A stretch of DNA of 64,000 nt from Helicobacter aurati (GCF_003364265.1 NZ_NXLW01000008.1:1-64000); one strand, 5' to 3'. Counted from the first letter of the stretch, positions 26,727-36,368 are shown. Notes: generated from the letters alone by a model not told the origin. Translations and numbers: made by a program.

Positions 26727-26842
26727 AATTAGCCTATTTATTACAATAGAAATGAGCGGAGGTATTATAGCGAAAGTCAGAATAATTTTATTGATAAAAA
26801 GTATGTTGAATATTCTAGGTAAAATAAGTATTTGTACGTTGT

Positions 26843-27517
26843 TTAGAACTTAAATGATGCAAGATGGCGCCATAATGGGAGTCGAGATCCATAAATGAGA
26901 ATCTTAGTAAGAATATATGCTGCGCAATATAACCATAAGTATGGACATATTAGGCTTTCTAATGGTGATTCATTATAGTCTGCGAACACACTAAAGAGTA
27001 CAAGTGCTATGAGTGCTAAGATTCCAAAACTGGGGTTAATGCTATAAAGTGTGAGGATAAAGCTACAAATAAATAAACCTTGTAAAATGATATGAGAATG
27101 ATAGATGTCAAAATCAATGAAGCCTAATATTCCAAGATATAACATGAATCCATAAAGAATAAGCATTGTTGCTGTTGCAAAGTCTAACTTGATTTGTTTG
27201 ATACAAAGGCTATTATGTATTTTGAAATGATTGTTATTTTGTATCATGTCCGCAATGACTATTTGACTGCATGTTACAACAATGAATAATGTACATAAAT
27301 AACTTGTTCTATCGAAAAATGAATAGATGAAGTTTATTATAGATGATTCTTCAAAAAGGGGTATAAAACAACCTATTGATAAAAGAATCCACAATATATA
27401 TTTAAGTCTTCTTTTGTAAAGTGAGCGAGTGCGGTATTTTGACTCTTTTGTGCGAAAAATAGCCTGTATAATAATCAATAAAATACCAATGACGGAAATT
27501 CCTGTTGCAATCATCAT
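26843..27517 (-). CDS. Polytopic membrane protein, translationally coupled to the sialidase-like gene
   Basis: The 224-residue protein has about six hydrophobic segments (starting IATGISVIGILLIIIQAIF) and basic loops. I do not recognise the family. Its ATG overlaps the stop codon of the sialidase-like gene (ATGATGA at 27512-27517), so the two are almost certainly translated together. This makes a link to surface glycan handling or to the membrane partner of that protein plausible, but this is inference from position only. Confidence 0.65.
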   Translation of the reverse strand: MMIATGISVIGILLIIIQAIFRTKESKYRTRSLYKRRLKYILWILLSIGCFIPLFEESSIINFIYSFFDRTSYLCTLFIVVTCSQIVIADMIQNNNHFKIHNSLCIKQIKLDFATATMLILYGFMLYLGILGFIDFDIYHSHIILQGLFICSFILTLYSINPSFGILALIALVLFSVFADYNESPLESLICPYLWLYCAAYILTKILIYGSRLPLWRHLASFKF

Positions 27518-28745
27518 TGCGCCTTATTATTTGTCTCACGTATTCGCGAAGATTCAATAAGTTCCAAAAGAGAATCGAGCTTTATGCTTACATGTTTAAT
27601 TGTTTGACGATTATAGGTATAAGCTATATGTAAGTGCTGTTCGCTAAGAGCCGCAGAAGGATAGCTTACTTCACCGAATCGAGGGGCAAAATCTATGGTC
27701 GTGAGATAGACAAAGTGTCCGTTTGTATTATTTTGTAGATAATACAGGCTTAGGCTTTGTCTATCGCCAACGGGTTTATCTGCATTTTGCAAAAGTGGAT
27801 TATGTTTCCCGTCATTATGAATTAGTAAAACTTCTCCTCCGATATTCACAAGTAATACAGAACTATCGTAATTAAAGAGATTGCTCGTAATTACTTCATT
27901 CCATTGATTACCGTAATTGCTACATGTCTGAAAATACGCATTCATGTTATAGCGGTTGTTTGTTCGAAACAAACTTACACAGTCCGAATCATTAACAGGC
28001 ACGAAAGTTGGTTGAAGTTGTGCTTTGAGATTATTAATTCGCTTTGTGAATATCATATTACCGTGTTCATCAAAGTACGCAATAAGTGGAAATTTATGCC
28101 ACATTTCATGCGAAATAGGCAAGTAAAATCCTCCATTTTCAAGAATCATAGCCGGTGTGCGAATAAGATGGGAATAATTACCAAATGGACTTAAGTGTAA
28201 TTCCTTGATGTAGTGTATATTTTTTAAAGTGTCGTCAAATGAGAATTGATAAATTCGTGAGGTAGCCCAGCCGCCAAGGCTCACACCTACAACGAAGAAA
28301 TACACTTTATCATTAGTATCTTTAAAAATAATCGGATTGCCTAATTTTTTAATAAATCTCCCACTTAATTTAGAAAGTTGTTGAGGTGTGAGCAGTACCT
28401 GTGTATCCCTCCATTCATTTTCAGAATCTAAATCCAAAAAACTTTGATAAATCTTCACATCTCGAGCCCCTTCTCTGCTACCCGCATAAAATAACGCCAT
28501 AAGTGTTGAATCGCGTCGTAGTAAAGCACTTGCATGTGCGCTGTCCTCTGGATTTATGATAAAGTTAGATGTTGTAAGTAATCCTTGTTGATTATTTGAG
28601 GTCTTTGTTATATACGGGGGGGGGGGGGCAAGACAAAGTGGGATTGTGGAATCGTTGCATATCCCTTTCGTTGTAGGGTAACAATGAAACTTAAAATCAA
28701 GCATGCAGAACAAAAAAGTGAAAAAGAGGGCTTGAACCTCGACAT
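27514..28745 (-). CDS. Sialidase-like BNR-propeller protein, phase-variable and apparently OFF
   Basis: Downstream of the C tract the frame reads about 365 residues typical of sialidase_2/BNR-like propellers: HASALLRRDSTLMALFYAGSR, GARDVKIYQS, SHLIRTPAMILENGGFYLP, VSYPSAALSEQHLHIAYTYNR. A well-supported start is the ATG at 28745 with AAGGA seven bases upstream. It gives a signal peptide (FSLFCSACLILSFIVTL), but with C13 it runs into a stop after PPPPRI. Adding one C (C14), or losing two, joins it in frame to the propeller. The continuous frame starting TTG 28713 or ATG 28704 lacks a signal and a ribosome binding site and is probably an artefact. Homologues are exported exo-sialidases or related glycosidases; catalysis is unproven. 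Confidence 0.75.
28616..28628 (-). repeat. C13 (G13 on plus strand) phase-variation tract in the sialidase-like gene
   Basis: Thirteen cytosines on the coding strand lie about 115 bases after the ATG at 28745. Poly-G/C tracts of this length are the hallmark of contingency genes in Campylobacter and Helicobacter. The reading frame of the signal peptide and of the propeller differ by one base at this length. Confidence 0.9.
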
Positions 28746-28778
28746 ATAAATATCCTTATGATTGATGAAACGGTGTTT

Positions 28779-28784
28779 ATTATA
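28779..28784 (-). promoter_or_regulatory. -10 element for the sialidase-like operon
   Basis: The minus strand reads ATGTATAATAAAC about 35 bases upstream of the ATG at 28745, a well-placed -10 hexamer that supports 28745 as the real start. Confidence 0.45.
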
Positions 28785-28835
28785 CATTAAGTTTTAAAGA
28801 TTTATAACGTACTTACTGTAGTGGTTATATTTTTG

Positions 28836-28841
28836 TATAAT
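28836..28841 (+). promoter_or_regulatory. -10 element for the 28896 gene
   Basis: TATAAT preceded by TTTTG lies 55 bases upstream of the ATG at 28896, divergent from the sialidase promoter. Confidence 0.45.
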
Positions 28842-28895
28842 GTTCTTTTGGATTCTGATTGCAGACTTATTGCAATGTGATTAACGAGGAAATTA

Positions 28896-29108
28896 ATGTT
28901 TCGCTATAAACTTTTTTTATTTGGCTTTCCTGATTTGTGTAAAGATTTTAATGATGTGTTATTGCATTTGAAGCAAGTACCTCCGCAAAGGGCTGCTGTT
29001 GAGACTATGGAGCAATGTTATTTAATTGATATGCAAACAGGCGCAAGATATGCCATAGGTTATAATGAAAAAGGCTTGTTTGTTAGGGATTTTGACAATA
29101 ATCAGTGA
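28896..29108 (+). CDS. Small uncharacterised protein
   Basis: The 70-residue product is not recognised. It has no signal peptide, three cysteines or fewer, and a beta-rich second half (CYLIDMQTGARYAIGYNEKGLFVRDF). A GAGGAAA ribosome binding site and an upstream -10 support expression. It stands alone between the sialidase-like operon and the GltS gene. Confidence 0.6.
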   Translation: MFRYKLFLFGFPDLCKDFNDVLLHLKQVPPQRAAVETMEQCYLIDMQTGARYAIGYNEKGLFVRDFDNNQ

Positions 29109-29298
29109 TGAATGTCGGTAATTCTTGCGGTTTTTAATACTTTCATTTGAAGTTAGCTAGTGTCTTATTGAGTGAGAATCATCATACTAGTAGTTCTTAA
29201 GAAAATTCATAATTCCCCTATAAATCTAAGATTTGTTTTACTATTCTGTTATAATCGAAAACTTACAGAAGATTCATTTAATTACTTTAAGGAAGATT

Positions 29299-30906
29299 AT
29301 GAAACAATATTTATATTTCTCTCATTTACTGCGTCTTGGCAAGCTCATTTTATTTTCTTTTTTCTTGTCTCTATTGCACGCAGATGTATTGGTGTTTAAA
29401 GCAGAGAATTTAGCTACTAAGGAATGTATAGAGGTTAACAAACAGGCTGATTTTGAAAAGATTCCTACGTGGCGCAATAATTACACTATTACTCAAAATG
29501 CTACCCCTCTTTATAGTGCGCCTTCAGAATCCTGTATGTTAGATTCTAGCCATGTTTTGCATGCGAATAGCAAAGTAGAGGTTTTGGGTGTTAGTGGCGA
29601 TTTTCTTAGTGTGAAATATAAGATTCAAGAAAAAGGGCAGAGTAACACACATGTTACATTTGGATTCATTAAAAAAGATGCGGCAACACTTAGTGCCTTT
29701 TCTTTTGATTTCTATTTTACGCTTGTGTGCATGGTGCTAGTTTTGCTTGTAGGACGTTATATTATTTCTAAAGTAAAAGTTTTACAAGATTACAACATTC
29801 CTGAACCTGTGGTTGGTGGAATCTTAGCGGCAGTTTTTATCCTTTGTGTGTATCAATTTTTACATGTTGAATTTAAGTTTGATTCTTCACTCAAAGATCC
29901 GCTTATGCTTGCTTTCTTCTCTTCGATTGGATTAAGTGCAGATTTTACATCGCTTAAAAAGGGCGGTAAAATGTTAGGGATTTTCTTGATTGTAGTGGTT
30001 GTGCTTTTGTTTTTGCAAAATATTATTGGTGTAGGTGTGAGTTATATTATGGGGCAAAATCCATTGCTTGGCATGTTGGGCGGCTCTATTACCATGAGTG
30101 GAGGGCATGGCACAGGCGCGGCGTGGGCAGATATTTTTAAGAAAGCACCCTATGATTTTAGCGCGGCTACTGAAGTTGCTATGGCGTGTGCGACTTTTGG
30201 GCTTGTAATGGGTGGACTTATTGGAGGACCCACAGCGCGCTATCTTATCAAAAAGCATAATTTAAAGCTCCCGGGTAAGGAGCATAATAATGACGATTCG
30301 CACGGTTTTGAAACCCCAAATAAAGAACGTCTGATTACCCCTATTAGTTTTGTAGAATCACTTGCTTTGATTGCGATGTGTCTTTTAATAGGGACATTGC
30401 TTAGTGATTATAGCAAGAGTGTGTTTTCTGGATTCAATCTCCCTACATTCGTGTATTGTCTGTTTGTGGGAGTGATACTGCGCAATGTCCTAAGTGCTTT
30501 GAGTATTCATCAAGTGTTTGATAGAGAGGTTTCTGTATTAGGGAATGTCTCTCTCTCTCTCTTTCTTGCGTTTGCGATGATGACATTAAATCTCTGGGAA
30601 CTTGTTGCCTTAGCGTTGCCTATGGTAGTGATTTTGGGTGCACAAGCGATATGTATGGTGCTTTTTGCCTTATTTATTACTTTTCGATTCTGTGGAAAAG
30701 ATTATGATGCCGCGGTGCTTGCGGCCGGACATTGTGGCTTTGGTTTGGGTGCGACACCTACCGCTATGGTTAACATGCAAACGGTAACTTCTCATTATGG
30801 ACCAAGCCATACAGCGTTTATTGTTGTGCCTTTGGTTGGAGCGTTTTTTATTGATTTGATTAACGCTATTGTGATTCAGACAATGTTACAAATAGTGCCG
30901 CTTTAG
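29299..30906 (+). CDS. gltS: Sodium/glutamate symporter GltS with N-terminal SH3-like extension
   Basis: The C-terminal 400 residues are GltS: ten or so membrane segments, the first-half motif MLGGSITMSGGHGTGAAWA, and the second-half counterpart AAGHCGFGLGATPTAMVNM, the two re-entrant loops of this family. It should import glutamate with Na+. Ahead of this sits about 135 residues not usual for GltS. These are a hydrophobic signal/anchor (ILFSFFLSLLHA) and a periplasmic segment with an SH3b-like run (ITQNATPLYSAPSES, VEVLGVSGDFLSVKY). Total is 535 versus about 400. AAGGAAG precedes the ATG at 29299; the frame upstream to 29233 has no ribosome binding site. Confidence 0.88.
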   Translation: MKQYLYFSHLLRLGKLILFSFFLSLLHADVLVFKAENLATKECIEVNKQADFEKIPTWRNNYTITQNATPLYSAPSESCMLDSSHVLHANSKVEVLGVSGDFLSVKYKIQEKGQSNTHVTFGFIKKDAATLSAFSFDFYFTLVCMVLVLLVGRYIISKVKVLQDYNIPEPVVGGILAAVFILCVYQFLHVEFKFDSSLKDPLMLAFFSSIGLSADFTSLKKGGKMLGIFLIVVVVLLFLQNIIGVGVSYIMGQNPLLGMLGGSITMSGGHGTGAAWADIFKKAPYDFSAATEVAMACATFGLVMGGLIGGPTARYLIKKHNLKLPGKEHNNDDSHGFETPNKERLITPISFVESLALIAMCLLIGTLLSDYSKSVFSGFNLPTFVYCLFVGVILRNVLSALSIHQVFDREVSVLGNVSLSLFLAFAMMTLNLWELVALALPMVVILGAQAICMVLFALFITFRFCGKDYDAAVLAAGHCGFGLGATPTAMVNMQTVTSHYGPSHTAFIVVPLVGAFFIDLINAIVIQTMLQIVPL

Positions 30907-30965
30907 TGATAATTTGGTGTTTTGTCGTGATATTATAAAATATTGTAAAGAGAATTAGGAAGTTT

Positions 30966-31118
30966 ATGTTTTGTCATTCAAGATTCTATGTTTTCTGTTC
31001 TTATGGAATCAAGAGAATAGATAATCCCTATTTAAAAATCAAAAGGTTTAACATTTCGAGCCATGCAATACAATGCAGCCGAAGCATGGAATCTGTTGCT
31101 GTTTGTATTGGGATTTAA
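30966..31118 (+). CDS. Possible 50-residue small ORF or leader upstream of the TolC gene
   Basis: An ATG with TTAGGAAG upstream opens 50 codons ending 9 bases before the TolC-family start. The peptide is basic with four cysteines and matches nothing I know. It may be chance. Confidence 0.2.
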   Translation: MFCHSRFYVFCSYGIKRIDNPYLKIKRFNISSHAIQCSRSMESVAVCIGI

Positions 31119-31127
31119 GGACTTTTA

Positions 31128-32381
31128 TTGAATCAGAAATCGCCTTTGCTTATTCTATTGATGATTATTTTATTTTCTTGTGTGATGCAGGCTGTAACTA
31201 TGCAAGACGTTATTCAAATGTCTCTGAACAATAGCTATCAGTTAGAAAATCGCAAACATCTTATAGAATCCTCAAAATTTCATCGCAAGAGTTTGCACAC
31301 ACTTTTTTTCCCAAGTGTGAGTGTTGGGTATAATTTTGGTTTTAATGCGCCGCAAAATCGTCCGTTGTACTTTCAAAACTCTGTTAATTTGACGGGGCAA
31401 GTGAATCTTTTTAGGGGAATGCAAGATATATATACTTATAAAAAAACCCATACTGCTATTCAAATAGAGGAAAATGCCCTTGATTCTAATAAAAATGATC
31501 TTGTTCTTAGCACAAAGTTAGCTTATATTCAGATTCTGCAAAATAAAGAATCTCTTAAAATTGCTAAAGAGTCTATTAAATTATTAGAAATTCAATTACA
31601 GGTTACAACGCAATTTTATTTACACGGTATTGGCGATAAAAGCGCAGTTCTTAGCATAGAGGTGAATCTCGCAAATGCGAAGATTGAGCTTGCACGGGTC
31701 CAAGTCGCATTGAATTATAATTTAGAGATTCTGCATAAATTGAGCGGTGGAAATTTTAGTTTAGATTCTTTAGAGGATATAGAAATTGTTGATGATATAA
31801 ACTTCGATAAAGCGGAATTGTTGCAAGATATTTATCAGAAAAATCCGCAATTTCGCGAACTCTCACTGATTACGCAACAAAATCTCTATGATATGAAAAT
31901 AGCGCATGCGCAGTATTATCCTCAAATTGATTTGAGTGGACAGAAGTATTGGCATTTTGCAGAATCAAGTAATGCTTCTATACCAATTGCGCAGCAGACT
32001 CGAGTCCAATTGCAGGCAAGTTGGAATTTCACCAATAATTATGCAGCCTTTTATCAAGCGCAAAGTAAAAAGGCTAATGCTTTGGCTCTGAATGCGCAAT
32101 ATTCGGATTTACGTAAGGATATTGAAACAGAAATATCGAATCTTCTTAGCAGTCTTAGTGTTGCAAAGCAACAATTGTCTTTAGCAAAAATAGCCCTTAC
32201 TCAAGCCGAAGAAAATTATCGTATTATCAGCAATCGTTATCAAGAGAATATTGTTAACTATATCGAGCTTCTTAATGCGGAATTATTGCTCACTAATGCA
32301 AGAAGTTCTCTTGTGAATGCGCATTACGAAATTGCTACAAATATTGCAAGGATTAATCACTTTCATAATCAACAATTTTAA
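31128..32381 (+). CDS. TolC-family outer-membrane efflux protein
   Basis: The 417-residue product has a signal peptide (LLILLMIILFSCVMQA) and two homologous halves of long amphipathic helices separated by short strands, as in TolC trimers. Motifs are MSLNNSYQLENRK at the start, SAVLSIEVNLANAKIEL in the first hairpin and ENYRIISNRYQENIVNYIELLNAEL in the second half. It would form the outer-membrane channel of an efflux or secretion system. No membrane-fusion or RND partner lies beside it. The start is TTG with AAGGA seven bases upstream. Confidence 0.88.
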   Translation: MNQKSPLLILLMIILFSCVMQAVTMQDVIQMSLNNSYQLENRKHLIESSKFHRKSLHTLFFPSVSVGYNFGFNAPQNRPLYFQNSVNLTGQVNLFRGMQDIYTYKKTHTAIQIEENALDSNKNDLVLSTKLAYIQILQNKESLKIAKESIKLLEIQLQVTTQFYLHGIGDKSAVLSIEVNLANAKIELARVQVALNYNLEILHKLSGGNFSLDSLEDIEIVDDINFDKAELLQDIYQKNPQFRELSLITQQNLYDMKIAHAQYYPQIDLSGQKYWHFAESSNASIPIAQQTRVQLQASWNFTNNYAAFYQAQSKKANALALNAQYSDLRKDIETEISNLLSSLSVAKQQLSLAKIALTQAEENYRIISNRYQENIVNYIELLNAELLLTNARSSLVNAHYEIATNIARINHFHNQQF

Positions 32382-32604
32382 TTTTGTTCTTTACCCTCAT
32401 TGGTGATTGAGGTAATGCAATATCTAATGGATATGCGATTGTGTATGTTTAAGCTCTATTATGATTAATGTGTCATGGCAATGGCTGTTCTAAGCAAGTG
32501 CGTAAAGTTTGTAAGACTTTGTAATTTCTGCATTGTCGCATTAATTCAAATCGCCTAAATTGTGTGATAGATTTGTTAGCTGTATAGAATCGTTATATGG
32601 AATC

Positions 32605-34389
32605 CTATATAGGCTGTGTTCTTTGTAGTAGCCACTCTCTTGCCTTTCCGTCTAATTTGTTTTGTAAGGCTTGTTTTACTTTGTCGTGATAATTATTAAG
32701 CCATGTTTTCTCTTCTTCATTCAAGAGAGCTGTATTAAGACATGAGATTTCAAATGGACACAATGTTAAAACTTCAAAGCAGAGAAATTCTCCAAATTCA
32801 TTTTCTTTAGGCTCTGTTACTTTTGTGTTCACTACAAGATTCTCTAGTCTTATTCCCCATTTGCCATTGCGGTAAATTCCAGGTTCAATTGAGCTTACCA
32901 TGCCTATTTTTGCTTGTGTTTTAGGAAGTGGATTAGCAGAACAAGAGATAGCTTGCGGCCCTTCGTGGACGTTTAGGAAATATCCTACACCATGTCCTGT
33001 GCCATGAAAATAATTGATTTGATTTTTCCATAAAGCTATACGGGCAACGGAATCTAAAAAAGGCATCGGTAGATTTAAAGGGAAACTCGCCGAAGCAAGA
33101 GCTATGTGCGCTTTCAAAACCAATGTGTAATCCCTTTTCTGTTCGTCGCTAGGTATCCCAATGGGTACGACACGTGTAATATCTGTCGTACCTTTGGTGT
33201 ATTGTCCCCCAGAATCAATAAGCAGTAATCCTTGTGATTCTAAGTATGAAAAGCATTGAGGGGTTGCATTGTAATGTGGTTGTGCCCCATTGGCATTAAA
33301 TCCCGCTATTGTCGCAAAACTATCGGAGATATAAAGAGGGCTTTTTGCACGAAAATAGCTTAATTGTTGCGCGATATCTAGCTCGCTAATTCTTTGCTGA
33401 TTTGTTAGTGCTTCTTCTAACCATGAGAAGAAATTGCAAAGTGCTATTCCATCGTGTTGCATTGCTTCTCTAATATGTTCTATTTCTATTGGATTTTTAC
33501 AAGCCTTTAGTAGTTGGCTGGGGTTAATGTCGTCAATTATCTGATTATTCTTTTGTAGAATGTTTCCAAAATAGGCATTAACTTTGCTGCTATCAATTAA
33601 AATACGTTCGTTTGTAAGGCACTGTAGAGCCTTTTCAATTGCCTCATAGGGTTCGATATTTATACCGTCCTTTTGCAATTTATTGACAATCTCACTTGCT
33701 ACTTTTTCTGGTTGCACAAACAGGGTAGCATTCTCTAAAGAAAGTAAGAAAAAGCACAGAAATACGGGATTGTAGGATATATCATTGCCCCGTAGATTGC
33801 ATAGCCATGCAATATCGTCTAATGTTGTTATGATGTGATAATTTGCTTGATGTTGTTGCATTTTTTTACGTATTTGCAATAATGTTTCTTGTCTATTGCG
33901 TGGAGAATAGATGTGTTCATAAATGGGGGCGCACGGAAGAGCTGGTCTATCTTTCCAGAGAGTCGTGAGAAGATCGTAGTGTGTGAAAGTAATATTTTTA
34001 TGTTGCAAGGTCGTTTGTAGTTTAGTTTGCATAGCGAGAGGTAGGACACGAAAATCTGTTGCTAAAGTCTGCTTTTCTGTGAGGTTTTTTTCTAGCCACT
34101 TTATGAAAGTATTGCTAGAATCTTGTTTTTGTAGCTCTATCGTGCTATTTTTTAATTCCTGCTGTGCTTGTATCCAATATCTGCCATCTGTCCAAAGTGC
34201 TGCATAGTCTTGTGTGATAATGAGACTTCCAGCACTCCCATTAAATCCACTAAGCCACTTTCTGCTCTCCCAATACTCTGGTAAATATTCTGATAAATGC
34301 GGATCAGATGTTAAAACAATATAGACGTCAATTTTATATTTTGCCATAAGTAAACGTAGAGCCTTGATTCGTTGTGCATAATTATTCAT
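32605..34389 (-). CDS. pepP: Xaa-Pro aminopeptidase (M24 family, long form)
   Basis: The 594-residue cytoplasmic enzyme removes N-terminal residues next to proline. The C-terminal pita-bread domain shows the dinuclear metal ligands: two Asp in LLIDSGGQYTKGTTDITR, the His in HGTGHGVGYFLNVHEGP, and Glu in SIEPGIY and RLENLV. The two N-terminal domains (creatinase-like, beginning ALRLLMAKYKIDVYIV and SGFNGSAGSLII) match the long three-domain form seen in eukaryotic XPNPEP1 and some bacteria, about 600 residues. The symbol is by family; the exact name of this form varies. Confidence 0.92.
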   Translation of the reverse strand: MNNYAQRIKALRLLMAKYKIDVYIVLTSDPHLSEYLPEYWESRKWLSGFNGSAGSLIITQDYAALWTDGRYWIQAQQELKNSTIELQKQDSSNTFIKWLEKNLTEKQTLATDFRVLPLAMQTKLQTTLQHKNITFTHYDLLTTLWKDRPALPCAPIYEHIYSPRNRQETLLQIRKKMQQHQANYHIITTLDDIAWLCNLRGNDISYNPVFLCFFLLSLENATLFVQPEKVASEIVNKLQKDGINIEPYEAIEKALQCLTNERILIDSSKVNAYFGNILQKNNQIIDDINPSQLLKACKNPIEIEHIREAMQHDGIALCNFFSWLEEALTNQQRISELDIAQQLSYFRAKSPLYISDSFATIAGFNANGAQPHYNATPQCFSYLESQGLLLIDSGGQYTKGTTDITRVVPIGIPSDEQKRDYTLVLKAHIALASASFPLNLPMPFLDSVARIALWKNQINYFHGTGHGVGYFLNVHEGPQAISCSANPLPKTQAKIGMVSSIEPGIYRNGKWGIRLENLVVNTKVTEPKENEFGEFLCFEVLTLCPFEISCLNTALLNEEEKTWLNNYHDKVKQALQNKLDGKAREWLLQRTQPI

Positions 34390-34602
34390 TGGTGTCCTTA
34401 AGAATTTATTATTGATTGATGTGTAACTTTTTTAAATATGTTTGAAGATAATAAAAGTCTTTTTACATTCTATATTGTTGAAATTAATATTAGATTAGAT
34501 ATTTGGAGTTTGGTTGTGTGGATGATTAACGATTGCTTTCCGTGTAATTCATAAAAATTGTCGGAAAGCATAAAGCCTTTAGATAGATTCAAAGAATCTA
34601 GC

Positions 34603-35640
34603 TTATTTAATGTCCTCTTGTTTGGTTAAAAATAATTCCCAATTATAGGCACTTTCAATAATTAATCTTAAATCATTGAATCGAGGCTTCCATTCTGTTG
34701 CTTTAAGCAATTTGTTGTTATCTGCAATGAGTATGGCTGCGTCTCCTGTTCTCCTGCCTGAAATATAAGTTTTGAAATTATTCTTACTTACTTCCTTGAC
34801 ACAGTTGATTACTTCATGTACGCTAAATCCTCTGCCATATCCTACATTAAAAATTTCAGCAAAATGCCCCACTGCATTTTGTAAGAGTTTAAAGGCTTCT
34901 ATATGTGCCATGCTTAAGTCATCAATATGAATATAATCTCTAATACATGTACCATCTTTTGTGTGATAATTTGTCCCAAAGATGCTCATACCCTCGCGTT
35001 TGCCTACAGCGCATTCGCAAGCTATTTTAATAAGATGAGTTGCATTTTTGGTTCTTTGCCCCAAAGACGTGTTGCTTGTATAGTCATTCTGCATATTTGC
35101 ACCAGCCACATTAAAATAACGTAGAATCACGTAGTTAATTTTTTCAGATTCCGCTATATCTTGAAGCATGGTTTCTACCATTAATTTACTCCAGCCGTAA
35201 GGATTAATTGGACGTGGCATTTCTTTTTCTGTGATAGGCATTTGTTCTATATCTGGCTCGCCATAGACTGCGGCTGTACTAGAAAATATGAAATTTTTAA
35301 TTTTATATTTCGCGCAAAAAGAAAGAAGTTTGAGTGTTTTTGCCGCATTATTATTGTAATAAAGGATAGGGTTTTCTACGGATTCCTGAATGCTAATAAA
35401 AGCTGCAAAATGCAAAACTGCAGTAATTTTATATTGTTTAAAAACTTCTTCGCTATTTTCTATATCTTCGCGTATTAATCGAACTCTGTCTCCAAACTGC
35501 TGTTTAAGATATTCGTAATTCTTTAAGAATCCTGTTGAGATATTATCGATAATGATGATTTCTGCATTGGTGTTGATAAGGAAATGATAAACGCAATGTG
35601 AGCCTATATAGCCACATGCTCCTGTAAAAAGTAGCTTCAT
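34603..35640 (-). CDS. galE: UDP-glucose 4-epimerase
   Basis: GalE interconverts UDP-glucose and UDP-galactose (or the N-acetyl forms) and supplies galactose for LPS and glycans. The 345-residue short-chain dehydrogenase has the NAD motif FTGACGYIGSHCVYHF, the IIIDNISTGF loop, the catalytic serine region FSSTAAVYG and YGWSKLMVE with the Tyr-x3-Lys pair, and RYFNVAGAN. It is divergent from the thioesterase gene. A surface-glycan role fits its place near the sialidase-like cluster, but the distance is 6 kb. Confidence 0.94.
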   Translation of the reverse strand: MKLLFTGACGYIGSHCVYHFLINTNAEIIIIDNISTGFLKNYEYLKQQFGDRVRLIREDIENSEEVFKQYKITAVLHFAAFISIQESVENPILYYNNNAAKTLKLLSFCAKYKIKNFIFSSTAAVYGEPDIEQMPITEKEMPRPINPYGWSKLMVETMLQDIAESEKINYVILRYFNVAGANMQNDYTSNTSLGQRTKNATHLIKIACECAVGKREGMSIFGTNYHTKDGTCIRDYIHIDDLSMAHIEAFKLLQNAVGHFAEIFNVGYGRGFSVHEVINCVKEVSKNNFKTYISGRRTGDAAILIADNNKLLKATEWKPRFNDLRLIIESAYNWELFLTKQEDIK

Positions 35641-35711
35641 TATAACTCCAGCTATAAAATTAAATGTTAAGAAACTTTGTCATAAGTGGGCTTAAATCTA
35701 CTATTATACAT

Positions 35712-35717
35712 TATAAT
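35712..35717 (+). promoter_or_regulatory. -10 element in the galE/thioesterase divergent region
   Basis: ATTATAAT is palindromic, so a TATAAT reads on both strands here. On the plus strand it is 39 bases from the thioesterase ATG; on the minus strand it is about 75 from galE. Confidence 0.4.
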
Positions 35718-35755
35718 TCCTCTTTTTTGTGAATAGAATTAAAAGGATACAAACT

Positions 35756-36223
35756 ATGGAGCAGATATTTGATAATAAAACTCTTACTATGTCGATACTT
35801 GCTACTCCATCACATGCTAATTTTAATGGTGTTATGCACGGCGGCGATTTGTTAAAACTTCTAGATCAAGTTGCTTATGCTTGTGCTACTCGATATTGTG
35901 GAATGGGTGTCGTTACCTTGAGTGTTGATAGAGTATTATTTCGTAATCCTATAAAGATTGGGAATCTTGTGCATTTTTTAGCCTCTATTAACTATATCGG
36001 GCAAACAAGCATGGAAGTTGGAATTAAAGTTGTGGCAGAAGATATAGCAAAAAGTTGTGTTGTGCATTGTAATAGCTCTTATTTTACAATGGTTGCATTG
36101 GGCAGTAATGGCAGACCAGCAAAGATACCGCAATTAGTGCCCGTTACAGATGAAGAGAGGAGACGATTTGAAGCAGGTAGAGAGCGAAGAATGGCAAGTA
36201 AGAAGAATGCAAAGAGGCACTAA
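35756..36223 (+). CDS. Acyl-CoA thioesterase (hot-dog fold, YciA-like)
   Basis: The 155-residue protein has the hot-dog thioesterase pattern NFNGVMHGGDLLKLLDQVAYACA with the catalytic Asp and Gly-rich turn, and VTLSVDRVLFRNPIKIGNLVHF for the second part. It should hydrolyse acyl-CoAs in the cytoplasm as a dimer or hexamer. The C-terminus is basic (ERRMASKKNAKRH). The GTG at 35729 is set aside because AAAAGGA is correctly placed for the ATG at 35756. Confidence 0.88.
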   Translation: MEQIFDNKTLTMSILATPSHANFNGVMHGGDLLKLLDQVAYACATRYCGMGVVTLSVDRVLFRNPIKIGNLVHFLASINYIGQTSMEVGIKVVAEDIAKSCVVHCNSSYFTMVALGSNGRPAKIPQLVPVTDEERRRFEAGRERRMASKKNAKRH

Positions 36224-36368
36224 TCTATCACACAACAGGCAGATCAATCTAGTGTAATTTTGTAAATTACCACTTAAATGGGCAATGAAAGAACGCATAA
36301 CCCAATAGAATATGGTTTGAATATTGATAAAATTTCCAATGCAGTAGAGCATTTCATTGGTTTTTCGT

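Noticed and set aside
27514-28713. Continuous 399-codon frame starting at TTG 28713 as the sialidase-like gene
   Set aside because: The start lacks a ribosome binding site and signal peptide, whereas the ATG at 28745 has both but is out of frame at C13, so the long frame is seen as a phase-OFF artefact.
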